Source: Myoxocephalus aenaeus (lineage: Eukaryota > Chordata > Actinopteri > Perciformes > Cottidae). From it: DNA of 64,000 nt. The notes under the pieces are model-generated. The model ran no database searches and had not been told where the DNA came from. It saw only the letters and a list, made by a program, of their open reading frames with translations. Shown piece by piece: positions 10,677-20,860 of this stretch. The translations under genes were made by a program, and so were the position numbers. Position 1 is the stretch's first letter, and the number at the start of each line of letters is the position of its first letter. The DNA lies in assembly GCA_038501785.1 (NCBI GenBank), contig JBAMJR010000189.1, forward strand, positions 5,640,001 through 5,704,000. The letters run 5' to 3'.

Positions 10677-10735
10677 ACAGCGCGGCATGCAGCGGCTGAG
10701 AGTCGACTCTCAGCCGCTGCATGCCGCGCTGTTCT
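10674..10735. repeat. Perfect 62-bp palindrome
   Basis: Bases 10,674-10,704 are the exact reverse complement of 10,705-10,735, without a loop; the centre is GAGTCGACTC. It overlaps the 30-bp palindrome by three bases. The related copy at 41,340-41,490 has about 130 bp of ordinary sequence at this place, sharing only the outer pieces (GCATGCAGCGGC-like), so the palindromes are a change private to this copy. Confidence 0.95.
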
Positions 10736-11239
10736 TAAGTTTATTTAGCGCTTAAGAAATTTATGGATGTGTTGAAAGCACTCATAATTATATGACAGTG
10801 TTATTAGTACACCATACATATCATTATTGTAGAACATGATTAAGGTGGACTCATGATAAGAAGACAGAGAATCACACACAATTTCTTTTCACTGCTTCAA
10901 TTGATTGAATTTCTGATTATGAATAATACATATATACTGATCCGCCCATACACATATTCAAACTCCTAGTTATATAGAAATATACACATACATGTATATA
11001 CATATAGTACATGATTCATACGCGCATACAGTACATATATCCTCATAAGTATATATTTATTCGTAAATATAATCTGATTGATCTGGGTGATGAAGCACTT
11101 AAAATTTGCCGATACATTTTCCCAACACTGACATTTAACTTGTCTGATATATTTGCGGTGCTTATGTCTCGCAGCGGGGGCGGAGTTAAGCTGCGTTCAC
11201 GGCAACAATGTTACAAAAACGCTGGAATATTCACAACAC

Positions 11240-11345
11240 GTTTGCTGTGAATGATTAAGGTATTGACTTCCTCATATGTCTTCATGATCATCTCCTGCTT
11301 CTCATCGGAGAAATAAAAAGAGGTTCCTCTGAGTTTATTTGCTAT
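11240..11345 (-). pseudogene. Myb-like exon 1 remnant of Harbinger
   Basis: On the minus strand the sequence reads NKLRGTSFYFSDEKQEMI followed by MKTYEEVNTLI. This is homologous to exon 1 of the Myb-like gene at 56,713-56,875 (FSAQETIMSLYEEVRTTI). The copy at 40,377 starts MANKLRG; here the equivalent codon is ATA instead of ATG, so the start is lost. Confidence 0.65.
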
Positions 11346-11700
11346 TGTACTGTTAGAAGATCGTGGTGTCAGTGCTCGATTATTATCCCTTCTGAAGAGG
11401 AGCGGGCACACGCATTTATCCAGAGGATTGACGTCTGGCTAGAATTAACGAGACCGTTTCAGCGCGGATCAGCCGTGAAGAAACCCAGATAGCCTGATGT
11501 CAATCATCTCGCTAATTTAAGCTGGAGATTAGGACATTTGCCTGACTTTGTTTAGCCAGGTACGAAAAATAGGGCCCAGGTGAGTTGCTTTTTGTGTTCA
11601 TCTGCGGTGGTGTTGTGTTGTGTGCTGTTTTTTTTATCATGTTTTTTTTTTTCATGTGTGGTTCTTGTTGATGTGGGGAAAATCCCCGGTGGGCCGACGA

Positions 11701-11724
11701 GGTTAGGGTTAGGGTTAGGGTTAG
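11701..11724. repeat. Short interstitial telomere-type repeat (GGTTAG)4
   Basis: Four exact units of the vertebrate telomere repeat inside the hAT element, between unrelated sequences. Confidence 0.95.
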
Positions 11725-12205
11725 CCTCCCCGACTCAGAAACGTCCGCTGAAAAAAGAAGGGAAAAAAACTCCGGCCGTTTTGTGACTTTACAGGTACTA
11801 ATAGGGGGAAATAAAAAATGTCTCTTCTCACAAGGGTTACGGTATTGTAGCAATTTAGATTAAGTTAAACAACCATGTGGTTGCGAAGATAATTAAGGAA
11901 ACGTTTAAAAAAACTGTTCTTGGTGGGCTTGGTGCTTATACGGTTGAAATAGCTCCGCGGGTCGGTCCACACCGTGTGACCTCCCTCCATGCCCATAATA
12001 GTGCAAAGAAATCGGCCGTATAGCAGAGTAGGCGTCTGCTGTCCACACATGACAGTCTGTATGAACGCGCCGTGTAGTGGGCAGCGCGCCGTGTTCAATA
12101 CACACGCGGGTCGGTGTTTTTTCTTCTTCCCCAGTCCGCACCTGATGTGTACACACGTCATTGAAGGCCTTGGTCTAAAACCCACGGCCCGCCACTGAAT
12201 TTTAG

Positions 12206-13290
12206 AGGGGAGTTTGAATGCGAATGGAGCCAGAGATGTAAAGAAGAGAACATCTATCTATGAATTGAACAGAATGAAACATATAGATGTTCTCTACTTA
12301 CAGGGAACGCACAGCGACAGCACCAACGAGGCCGACTGGAGGAGAGTGGGAAGGGGAAGTCCTCCTGAGTCACAACACAAACCTCAGTGCAGAGTGAGCT
12401 TCCTCTTCTCCAGGTCTTTTACCCCGGTTTCAAACACATCATCGAGGGGAGGTTGTTTTTAATTAAAGCACGGTTCAACCGTTTTACAGCGTTTTTTATT
12501 AATGTGTATGCTCCAGCAACCGGTGCAGAGAGGAAGCTGTTTTTACAAAAAAAATAATGTTTTAAATGGCTGTGCCTCGGAGGATTTTTTATTCTTGGGT
12601 GGGGATTTTAACTGTACGGAAAATGACTTAAAAGACCGTAATCATACAGAGCCACATCCAGCTTCCCAGCAGGATCTGAGGCAGCTGGTCCATTCTCATG
12701 GCCTGGTGGATGTGTAGAGAAGGATGCACGCTGACTGCTGACAGTACACATGGTCCCACTTTAGGGAGGGTAGGATCTCCTTAGCCAGGTTGGACCGTAT
12801 TTATGTTTTTAAGCACAATTTTAATATTTTAAAAATGTGCAGTATTGTTCCTGCCGGTTTTACTGATCATTCTTTGCTTTTATGTAATGTTTTTATAAAA
12901 AACATCTTACCCAGAAGTGTGTATTGGCATTTTAATTCAGTTTTAACTTTTGTCAAGAATTTTAGAGAGGTCCTTATTTATTTCTGTGAGGTTTTTAGGC
13001 TGAGGAAGAGTGATTTTAGCAGTCTTAGGCAGTGGTGGGACCATGGTATGATTGAGATTAGGCTCCTTTGCCAGCAGCACACTTACAACGTCACCCGAGA
13101 CATCACTGTTAAAGTCCAGGGTGCACTGGTCAGGTCCCGATTCCAAACCATCGCGGAGATGGATACTCCCTCTAGCTTCTTCTTCGGCCTGGAGAAGAAG
13201 AGTGGGCAGGGGCGGGTGATCCACTCACTGTTAGCAGAAAGCGAGCTGTGGGCTTTTACAGGGAGGAGGAAGCGTTGATGGAGGAGTTCT
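12206..13290 (+). pseudogene. Tx1-like ORF2, endonuclease domain
   Basis: The AP-type endonuclease starts directly after the hAT duplication: SLNANGARDVKKR at about 12,209, then LQGTHSDSTNEADW, where family members have LQETH (the catalytic Glu is Gly here), LGGDFNCTEND near 12,597, DRIYVFKHNFN near 12,791 and GFTDHSLLLCNV near 12,860. The pieces are in at least three frames with internal stops. The following linker (SSFFFGLEKKSGQGR) ends near 13,290. In active relatives this domain nicks the target DNA for priming. Confidence 0.85.
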
Positions 13291-13324
13291 GTGGGGAGCT
13301 ACCTCAGTTCTCTGAGGGGACCAA

Positions 13325-13942
13325 CAATTTCTGATTTCTCTAGATCAGGAAAAGGCTTTTGACCGCGTTGAACACAACTTCCTCTTGAAAGTTATGAGGA
13401 TGTTTGGGTTCAGCGCTGGCTTCATAGCTAAGATCAAAGTGTTGTACAGTGAGGTTGACAGTGTGCTGAAGATAAACAGCAGTCTGTGTGCTCCTTTTAG
13501 AGTGTATAGAGGGGTCCGGCAGGGTTGTGCTCTGTCCAGGATGCTCTATGCGCTCTCCCTGGAGCCCCTCCTCATCAAGATACGCTCTAGCCTGCAAGGG
13601 CTAGTTTTACCTGGTTTTAGTAGGAACATGATTTCATCGGCCTATGCCGACGATATTGTTGTTTTTATTAAGGACCAGAGGGATGAAGACCTTTTAACTA
13701 ACATTATGGAGAGTTTTAGCAGGACATCGGCAGCAAGGGTGAATTGGAAGAAAAGTGAAGCCCTCGCTGTCGGTGAATGGCGTGACGGCCTCCCAGTTCT
13801 TCCCCAAAACATAGTGTGGCGAAAGGACGGGTTCAAGTACCTGGCGGACAAGAGAACATTGAGGGAACGCTTTCCAAGTGGAAGTGGCTGCTCCCTCACA
13901 TGTCTCTTAAAGGTAGAGTACTGGTTTTACACATTCTCATAG
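13325..13942 (+). pseudogene. Tx1-like ORF2, reverse transcriptase domain (partial)
   Basis: RT residues start abruptly at about 13,338 with LDQEKAFDRVEHNFL, followed by GVRQGCALSRMLYALSLEPLL, the catalytic AYADDI box near 13,640 and VNWKKSEAL. The first third of the RT (motifs 0-2) is missing between the linker and 13,325, so an internal deletion joins them. The frame 13,385-13,942 is open, and the two aspartates are kept. Confidence 0.85.
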
Positions 13943-14718
13943 CATCCCAGCTGTGGCACCGTCTGACCTGTCTAGACCCTCCCTTCTAGCCCACATGCAA
14001 AGGAGGATGGTGGATTTCTTTTGGGAGGGTCTACACTGGGTGCCACAAGGGGTGCTGTTTTTAGCCAGAGAGGAGGGGGGACAGGGCCTCGTCCACCTGG
14101 CCAGCCGGACTGCCATTTTTAGACTCCAGTTTATACAGAAGTACCTTACAAGTCTGGAGGGTTTAGTGTGGAGAGATGTGGCTAGCTGCATCCTCAGACG
14201 TAGCCTGGGGTTGGATACTGCTCTGTTTTTAATCGATTCTAATGTTTTAAAGTTAAGTGGGCTGCCTCCATTTTATCAGGGTGTTTTTAAGTGTTAGGCC
14301 CTTTTTACTCGTAAAAGGTGCCCACAGTCTAACTCTCTGTACTGGTTGCTGAGAGAGCCATTGATTTACAGAGCCAAGCTGGAAATCAGTAGCAGTATCA
14401 CCCCTGGCCTGACGGGAGCACTGCTGAGGTCACGAGCCTTGTGCCTGCAGCAGCTGGTGGATGCAGTGGGGCCGACGCTGAGCGATGCCCCGACCCTAGG
14501 CTCTCTGCTGGGTCTGCACTCTGTCTGAGTGGCGAGGAGGCTCCTGGAGCTGTGGAGACAAAGGCTGACCTGGACGGAGAGGAGCCTCCTCAGAAACTAC
14601 AGCCAAAGAGAAGTCGAGCCGGCCCCTGCAGACCCTTTCCCTGAGATCTTCCTGAGCCCGGGCCTAGGGGAACTCACCGGCCCCCTGCTTGCTACGACAC
14701 GCCCAGAGGACTTGACAC
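13943..14718 (+). pseudogene. Tx1-like ORF2, post-RT region
   Basis: The frame 13,953-14,297 continues the family (HMQRRMVDFFWEGLHWVP, then LASRTAIFRLQFIQKYL). After a stop, shifted frames to about 14,718 still fit (WLLREPLIYRAKLEI, ARRLLELWRQRLTW). The hAT at 14,719 cuts the protein; the last part resumes at 16,031. Confidence 0.75.
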
Positions 14719-16030
14719 CAGTGGTGTATAAAGTACCCAAAAGCCGTACTTGAGTAAAAGTTAAGATACCTTACTGGAAAATTACTCCAGTAAAAGTAAA
14801 AGTCACCTATTAAAATACTACTTGAGTAAAAGTCTTAAAGTATCTGATATTTTCTGTACTTAAGTATCAAAAGTATTTTTCTGATATAAAATGTACTTAA
14901 GTATTGAAAGTAAAAGTACAAGTACATGCTTTTAATAAAAAAGCAAAGGGTCAGAATTTTGAGAATTATGAAGTTTATTCTTTTAAGTGCTGTGGTCACC
15001 GTGACCAAGGACCAGGAGTTGTGTTGATACAATAACTGGGTTGGCTGGGATCCATCCATATATATTATGTTCAACATAATATATTGTACCTAAGTATACT
15101 TTTGCATCTACTATGAACTTATCATCATAATTCTCCAAAAAGCAATATGACACTATGAAGGACTTGTAACAGTGTGGTTATAAGTATGCTCATTCCACCC
15201 GCCGTGGGTCTCTTGGTACCGATCCGTGGGTCTCTTGGTACCGGTCTGTGGGTCTCTTGGTACCGGTCTGTGGGTCTCTTGGTACCGGGCCACAGAAAGA
15301 ATGAATGAAACATTTCAATTAAATAAATAAAAAATCAAGGCCGGAAAGATGTTTTATTGTGAAAAATGACCGCATACATCCGTCTGTGGTAACCTCAGAC
15401 GGAATCTCTTGACACATGTCAAGATGTTACGTTACTCTAAAAATGAAACGTAAGTCTGTTACAACTCTGTCGGTGATCTGGAAACCAAGGCAAAGTATCC
15501 TGAGATCGCCAAAAAAGCATGAAAACCTGCTTCCATTTCAACATCCTGTCTTTGTGCAGCGGGTTATAAGTTAAGCAGTAGACTGGACTAAAGGTTTAGT
15601 TAGGAGTAGACTGGACATAACGAACACACGTTGGGTGTCGTTGTCTCCCGTCTCTCCGAGGTCGGACCCGGTCTGTGAAAATATTGTCTTCACGTAACCG
15701 GTCCGTGACGCATAAAGGTTTGGGAGCGCTGGACTAGAGGATGTATGCAAAACATTGTGATTCGCAAAACCTGCTTGGTGGAGTCTGTGTTCCACCGCAG
15801 TCCCCGATGTTTTTTTTTTCTTTTTCTAAAGATAGATTTGATTTTGTAGCGAGTAACGAAGGTTTCGGGAGAAATGTATCGGAGTAAAAGTATAATTTTT
15901 CTTTGCAAAATGTAGTGAAGTAAAAGTAAAAGTAAACAGAAATATAAATAGTAAAGTAGAGTACAGATATCCCCAAAAACTACTTAAGTACAGTAACGAA
16001 GTATTTCTACTTCGTTACTATACACCACTG
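14719..16030. mobile_element. Non-autonomous hAT element, TIR CAGTGGTGTATA (copy 1)
   Basis: Ends CAGTGGTGTATAAAGTA and TATACACCACTG, flanked by the exact 8-bp duplication CTTGACAC (14,711-14,718 and 16,031-16,038). Both subterminal regions are dense in AGTAAAAGTA and TACTTAAGTA motifs, likely transposase-binding repeats. No transposase is present. The interior (about 15,190-15,737) is itself an old hAT of another family. A near-identical copy is at 22,037-23,324. Confidence 0.95.
15190..15737. mobile_element. Older Charlie-like hAT remnant inside the hAT
   Basis: Starts with a tandem array of a 22-bp unit (GTGGGTCTCTTGGTACCG...) and ends near GTTTGGGAGCGCTG. These pieces resemble the two termini of the hAT end at 16,385-16,791, which matches this interior in inverse orientation (shared CAAAGACAGGATGTTGAAAT on opposite strands). 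The copy has four units; the copy at 22.5 kb has three. Confidence 0.6.
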
Positions 16031-16345
16031 CTTGACACTGCACAAAGCAGACAAGAAGACTCTGTATTTTAACTGTGAAGGGCTAAACAGGTCTGGACTG
16101 TGCAACCGGCGCCCTACTGTGTGGTCAGACAGACTGGGACAAAACAGACCTGGCCCACAGTGGAGGATTTTATACAAACCTCCCCTGAAGAAACGGACTG
16201 CCGACCTCCAGTGGAGGGTTTTACACGGTGCTGTCGCCTCTAATGCTTTTATTTCTGTTCTTAATCCCTCTGTTCTGAGCCAGTGCCCCTTCTGTGACGT
16301 CCAGGAGACTATCTACTATCTGTTACGAGCCGGTCCCATCTCGGG
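16031..16345 (+). pseudogene. Tx1-like ORF2, C-terminal end
   Basis: Directly after the duplicated CTTGACAC the frame reads LHKADKKTLYFNCEGLN, then LQWRVLHGAVASNAFISVLN and QCPFCDVQETIYYL. The conserved WR-LHG and CPFC residues are the C-terminal zinc-ribbon-like end of Tx1-type ORF2. The frame stops at 16,347-16,349. Because the coding order crosses the hAT exactly, this belongs to the element that begins at 7.5 kb. Confidence 0.85.
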
Positions 16346-16384
16346 GTGATGGGAGAAAAGGACCGACCCCCGACGTCTGTTGTT

Positions 16385-16791
16385 TATGTCCAGTCTACTG
16401 ACTCTACTCCGTAACTTAAACCTTTATGTGCACTCTGTAACTTCATTAAAACCCGCTTCACAAAGACAGGATGTTGAAATGGAGGCAGGGTTTCAGAGCT
16501 TTTTTGGCGATCTCAGTATACTCTGCCTTGATTTTAATCCAGAACACTGAGTTGAAACGGACTTTTAAGTTTCATTTTTGGGGTAACGTATCACGGAACC
16601 TCTTGACATGTGTCAAGAGGTTACGTTTGAGGCTACGCACAGATGGATGTATCCGGTCATTTTTCAAAATAAAACATTTTTCCGACTTTCTTTTCTTTTT
16701 TCTTTTTTTTCATAAATTCTTTCTCCGCGGCCCGGTACCAAGGGACCCACGGACCAGTACCGGGCCGCGGCCCGGGGATTGGGGACCGCTG
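16385..16791. mobile_element. Charlie-like hAT, one end
   Basis: The right boundary is a typical terminus: read on the minus strand it starts CAGCGGTCCCCAATCCCC and contains a 14-bp perfect hairpin (CCGCGGCCCGGTAC, 16,725-16,738 with its complement at 16,757-16,770). The rest matches the inside of the hAT at 14,719-16,030 in inverse orientation. The other end is missing. No transposase residues are recognisable. Confidence 0.65.
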
Positions 16792-17219
16792 CAGTAGAGG
16801 ACTGCAGCCTGGCAGTGGGGAAGCTAGTGGGCCACAGCAGCATGAAGTCCGCTGCTAGGGTCAACAAAGCTGTGGTCATCTTTTTAGAGAGCATACACAA
16901 GGCCTACACGCTGGTAGAGGGGATCGTGGTGTTTGACACACACGTACCAGTCCTTCCTCTGAGCACACTGGCAGTGAGGGTCGTAGCTTCAAACGTCCCA
17001 CTGTTTATTATGGATGAGGTGACAACGGGAGAACTATCCAGACATGGGAGAGTCGTCTCTCAGGTGAAGAAACTGTCCTCAGGGTGCAAGTCTCCGCTCT
17101 TAAAGCACATGGTGTCTCACAGGAGGCAGCTCTTCATGATCCTCAACAACAGGAATGAAGAGCTGAACCTCGTGTTCAAACTGAGAGTGAGACTCTGTAA
17201 AGAGGTCCCTACCAGGTGA
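16792..17219 (+). pseudogene. Second Tx1-like ORF1 fragment
   Basis: An open frame from about 16,792 to the TGA at 17,217-17,219 reads VGHSSMKSAARVNKAVVIFLE, VLPLSTLAVRVVASNVPLFI and CKSPLLKHMVSHRRQLFMILN. It aligns along its length with the ORF1 at 7,601 but differs at many residues, so it is another copy or subfamily. It starts immediately at the hAT terminus, so its 5' end was cut there. It ends before the zinc knuckle. Confidence 0.85.
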
Positions 17220-17625
17220 TGAGCATGTAGTGGAGGGCAGGCTGCTGGTGTCACTTTTTAAGGGATGGAACTGTTTTCAGTGGAAGAGACCAGGACCCAC
17301 ATGGTGTTGAAACGGACCAGGACCGTGTTGAAACGGACCAGGACACTGCTGCTTCAGACCGCTGGTGTATGTAGCCAGGTTGGACATCCAGGACAACACC
17401 AGGTCTGACCGGCATGCTGTGCTCCTCCGGAGCCACCACCCTGAGGGGACTGCTGGATGTAGCCGGTCCTGGACTGGGAGACGCATCTGCAGTGGCTTCT
17501 CGGCCGGGCTGGAATCCATCCGGCAGAGCACGAGGATCCTGAATGGGCGGGGAGACTGACAGAGGACGTTTTGTTCGTTTTGTTTTACGTAAAATAAAGG
17601 TTTTCTAAAAATAAAAAATCTATCT
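17220..17625. other. Possible LINE 3' region
   Basis: Contains two near-copies of GTTGAAACGGACCAGGAC (17,306-17,346), a short open frame (17,365-17,559) without recognised motifs and an AATAAAGG signal at about 17,592. It may be the 3' part of the Tx1-like copy, but I found no diagnostic residues. Confidence 0.35.
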
Positions 17626-19470
17626 AAAAATCAACAACCAGCAGGTAAAACGTCCTCTAGTCTGTTTGTGTAATTGAATTATCGAGCTGAATAGCGTTAA
17701 AAAACACTTTTCCCCCGAGCAATCGTTGTGAACTTGAATAATTCCCATTATGAGATAACTGAGGAGTGTGTGTGGCGTCGCTGGTAAGCGGCCATTAGCT
17801 GCTCTGCTCAACGACCAATCATACACGAGCACGGTCACTTACACACCGACACAAGCTCTCACACACCGACACACACACACACACTGTCATTCAGACATGC
17901 ACACGGCCTTATTTTATTATATCTTTTGTATCTTAAAATGTTTTGGTCTCCCTCTTAATAATATAATTTGTAGGAGTGTATATATATTTACTATTTGCCA
18001 AGTTATTATTATTGCTATTATTTGTATCATTGTTTTTTAGGTCTTATGTCAGGGAGTGTTCTGTTTTGTTAAAAAATAACATAAAATATGCTATATTAAA
18101 AATAACATTCAACACGGTACCTCAACGTGTTGTGTAACACAGAAGTCCTCAATCAGCTTCTTTAGCCAGAAGACTTTCGTTGGCGGTAAGTCACCTCCAT
18201 CCTCTCTGAGGAAAGACTTTCATCATCAACCACAACGACCTCTCAGGTCGATAAAGGCCAGATCCAACCCTGAAGCCACGCCCTCGTTGTGCTGAAATAT
18301 GGGATTTCTTTTCCCTTTTGTAGCACGAAACAAAAAGAAAACAATTGCTTCCTTCCCGCCACCCCCTCCTCTGTGTTTTCAAGGTTTTCATACAAAAGTC
18401 AGGAGGAAAGTCCATGTGGTGAATTCTATCAGCTCGAGCTAAAGAGCCTTTATTTTGCCCCGAGAGCGACTGCATCTGCTGAGCGCCTTCACAACGCGGC
18501 TGCAGGACACGCCTTGGACTCTGAGGGCTGCACGCCGTGCACGCCGTGGGTCCTGTTGCACCTTCAGGTGAATAAAGCACCGTGCAGACGCTGTGCATGA
18601 TCAGAAGCTCCAGGTGGAGCCTGCAGGGGTCCAGAAGAAACCTAAACGCAGCCATGTTCACGTGAGAGATGGACGTGTTTCATCGTGCAGATTCCCGTGG
18701 AGGTGGTCGACGTGGAGCTGAGCGGCAGCAACAGGCTCTGTGTGTGCAGTGTGTCCCCATGGCAACAGGCAGTCAGCAGAGCAACGTGTTGCATGACAAT
18801 GATGCCTGTGGAAATTCAACGAGGCACTCCGCTGCTTCGTTCGGGCATTTCGTTCTAAACCCTGTGGGTCAGCACAAGGTCAGTTTGCACCAAATATCTG
18901 CTCTGACTCCACGCTCCCTTCTGGGAGGAGACGTCATCGGCAGATGTTCCAATTGAATCCGTCCGGGTGACTTTCGGAGCAGAGAGACGTTGATATTAAA
19001 TGCTGATGATTCAAACGGTGCAGTGGATCAGAGGGGTTGAAATGCTAAAGTGCGAAGGAGAGAAACGGCCTCTCTCGATGTGACGTCTGTCGAATCACAC
19101 GTGGAGGAACCAGCGACTCCCTTCACGCCCGTTTTTCATTTCAAAGTTTTCAATTGCTGCCATTTCACAGCCGGCCGGCGAGGCGACGGGCGACTATGTA
19201 AAAGTTAGCGTGACTAACGGGAATGTGAAGTCGAGGCTTTTGTTCGGTCCACCGGACGTATAAGAGGCTGTGAGGCTTCTGGAATCTGTGAATGATGAAG
19301 AGCTGAAGAAGACCCTCCTCTAGAGCTCTGGTTACTTATAAGACAGCGGATGTGTTCCGAGAGGCTTATCTGAACTCTGCAGCATTTCCTCCTCCATTCC
19401 GTAAAGATGTGACTATATAAGTGTCTCTCCTCCTCCTTCAGGACAAATGCTTATCACAAAGTAAGTTAAT
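17626..19470. other. Unassigned, low-repeat stretch
   Basis: Includes a CA-rich patch at 17,863-17,885 and AT-rich sequence to 18,120. From 18,120 to 19,470 the sequence is of mixed composition without repeat family, TIR or protein motif that I recognise. Open frames here (longest 156 codons on the minus strand, 18,191-18,661) show no domain. It may be unique host intergenic DNA. Confidence 0.5.
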
Positions 19471-19708
19471 TTTTTCGTGTCATTATTAGCCTTCGACATA
19501 ATTACTTTTCCAAAGTTGCACAGCCAGAAGCACGACGGCGTGTCACTTCCTGCTGGTTTCACCAGTCAGACTGCTGCTCTCCACCAGGTTGATGTTGCAC
19601 AGAAGCAACGTCAACCAATCAGCACCAATCAGGAGCCTAACGGGGTGTTACAGGAACAATTTAACTCACAATATACAGCAAACTAACTGGTCACACTACC
19701 AGCATTCT

Positions 19709-19710
<2 letters not shown>

Positions 19711-19794
<84 letters not shown>
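19711..19794. repeat. (CA)n(CT)n compound microsatellite
   Basis: About 28 CA units run directly into about 14 CT units. Confidence 0.98.
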
Positions 19795-19797
<3 letters not shown>

Positions 19798-19849
19798 GCT
19801 GCTCAGCAGGAGAAGCTGCATCCTGAATGGACACTAAGGAGAAAGAGAG

Positions 19850-20819
19850 AGAGAGCCGAGAGGTTTAGCTCGAGGAGAAGATGGAGTCCAGAAGTGCTGA
19901 TATTGATACTGACTGACTGACTGACTGACATGATCTCCTGGTGAAACACAGGACCCAAATCATTCAGTGGACTCTCAAGGACATTGGTTTTCGTAGGTAG
20001 AGCTGAGGACTCTGAGTCCGCCCTGCAGCTTGTGTCTGAACCCAGGAGAGTCCTGCAGCTTGTGTCTGAACACAGCAAAGTCCTGCGGGTGTAGAACCCA
20101 CAAAGAGAACAGGGACGTCTGAGAGGAGATGATGGGGTACCGTCCTGCTGATAGAGACTAGACCTCAGAGGGACTTGGTTTGGTTTGAGCTTGACTGAGC
20201 TGGATTGAGCTGGACTCCTCTCTGCAGAGCAGCTGGCCACACAATTAGCACGCACATAATCGACGGACACGTTAATTATCGTGACGCAGCCCGTCAGACA
20301 GACGGCTGATGTGTAATTACCAAAGCGGTCGCTGATGAAGGAAGAGAAGACGGTGAAATGTGCCGCAGTGTGTTTATGAGAACTCAGAGGGGAAATTAAT
20401 ACACACGTCACTCGATGTACATATACAATGAAATATAAATATAAATACAATGAACATAACTGTCCAGCCGGGTTTTCAGTCTCGTTGATTCTCTGATTTG
20501 ACGCCATGAATTTTTACATTTTATTTTCTTTCTTTATATTTATCACTCTACCTTTTTCATGGTTTGAATCATATTTGACTTGTTAAAGTGTTTGGATGTA
20601 ACTTTGTAAAGATCACATATGTCTGCCGCTGTTACGGCACTGCTAAAAGATTAAACATGTTTGTTTATTTTCTTTTACACTTTTTAGTGCTGTACTGACA
20701 ATGTTATCGGCGGCCTGAACAGGGACACCAGGTTAAGTGGGATCGTTTATTATTGTTATTATTATTATTACTTTTATTTGTGGGCGGTGTGTATTTAAGG
20801 GGACCGGGGGGAAGTGACG

Positions 20820-20820
<1 letters not shown>
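19850..20820. other. Unassigned stretch with small tandem repeats
   Basis: Holds (GACT)n at 19,908-19,928, two near-copies of GTCCTGCAGCTTGTGTCTGAAC (20,018-20,077, unit about 30 bp), and GAGCTGGATT-type repeats near 20,190. No gene is recognised. Confidence 0.5.

Positions 20821-20821
<1 letters not shown>

Positions 20822-20859
<38 letters not shown>
20822..20859. repeat. (AT)n tract, left flank of a hAT
   Basis: Uninterrupted AT dinucleotides up to the hAT terminus; the tract resumes at 23,611. Confidence 0.95.

Positions 20860-20860
<1 letters not shown>

Larger units (their letters stand above)
10243..11576. mobile_element. Non-autonomous PIF/Harbinger element (copy 1)
   Basis: The terminal inverted repeats are perfect over 23 bp, starting GGCCCTATTTTTCGTACC, with a 3-bp target duplication CAG at 10,240-10,242 and 11,577-11,579 (the CWG type known for some vertebrate Harbingers). 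The right half is homologous to 56,230-57,107, the Myb-side part of the Harbinger at 54.6-57.1 kb, and to an inverted copy at 40,240-41,829. Transposase is absent; two perfect palindromes stand in the middle. It is a deletion derivative. Confidence 0.9.
9451..12197. mobile_element. hAT element, family with TIR CAGTGGYGGGCCGTCA, holding a Harbinger
   Basis: Ends CAGTGGTGGGCCGTCA and GGCCCGCCACTG are inverted repeats, flanked by an exact 8-bp duplication AATTTTAG (9,443-9,450 and 12,198-12,205), as expected for hAT. The body has no transposase. At 10,243-11,576 it holds a Harbinger element. Three related copies occur in the window (30,215-32,085, a fragment at 40,621-41,215 and a short copy at 42,073-42,461). 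The copy at 30,215 lacks the Harbinger and reads straight through its insertion point. Confidence 0.9.
7541..16370 (+). mobile_element. Tx1-like LINE (two ORFs), split by nested elements
   Basis: One retrotransposon copy can be followed through ORF1 (7,601-9,313) and ORF2 (12,206-14,718 and 16,031-16,345). The interruptions are an LTR-like piece in ORF1, a hAT element between the ORFs (9,451-12,197, duplication AATTTTAG) and a hAT in the ORF2 end (14,719-16,030, duplication CTTGACAC). Removing each insert and one duplication restores continuous coding order. The proteins resemble the two Tx1 proteins (ORF1 with an RRM-like part and zinc knuckle; ORF2 with AP-endonuclease and RT). The exact 5' and 3' ends are not visible. 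Confidence 0.85.

Noticed and set aside
11701..11724. Chromosome end
   Set aside because: Only four telomere units, flanked on both sides by transposon sequence.
18191..18661. 156-codon minus-strand frame as host gene
   Set aside because: No domain, no splice or conservation support; composition ordinary for chance frames.
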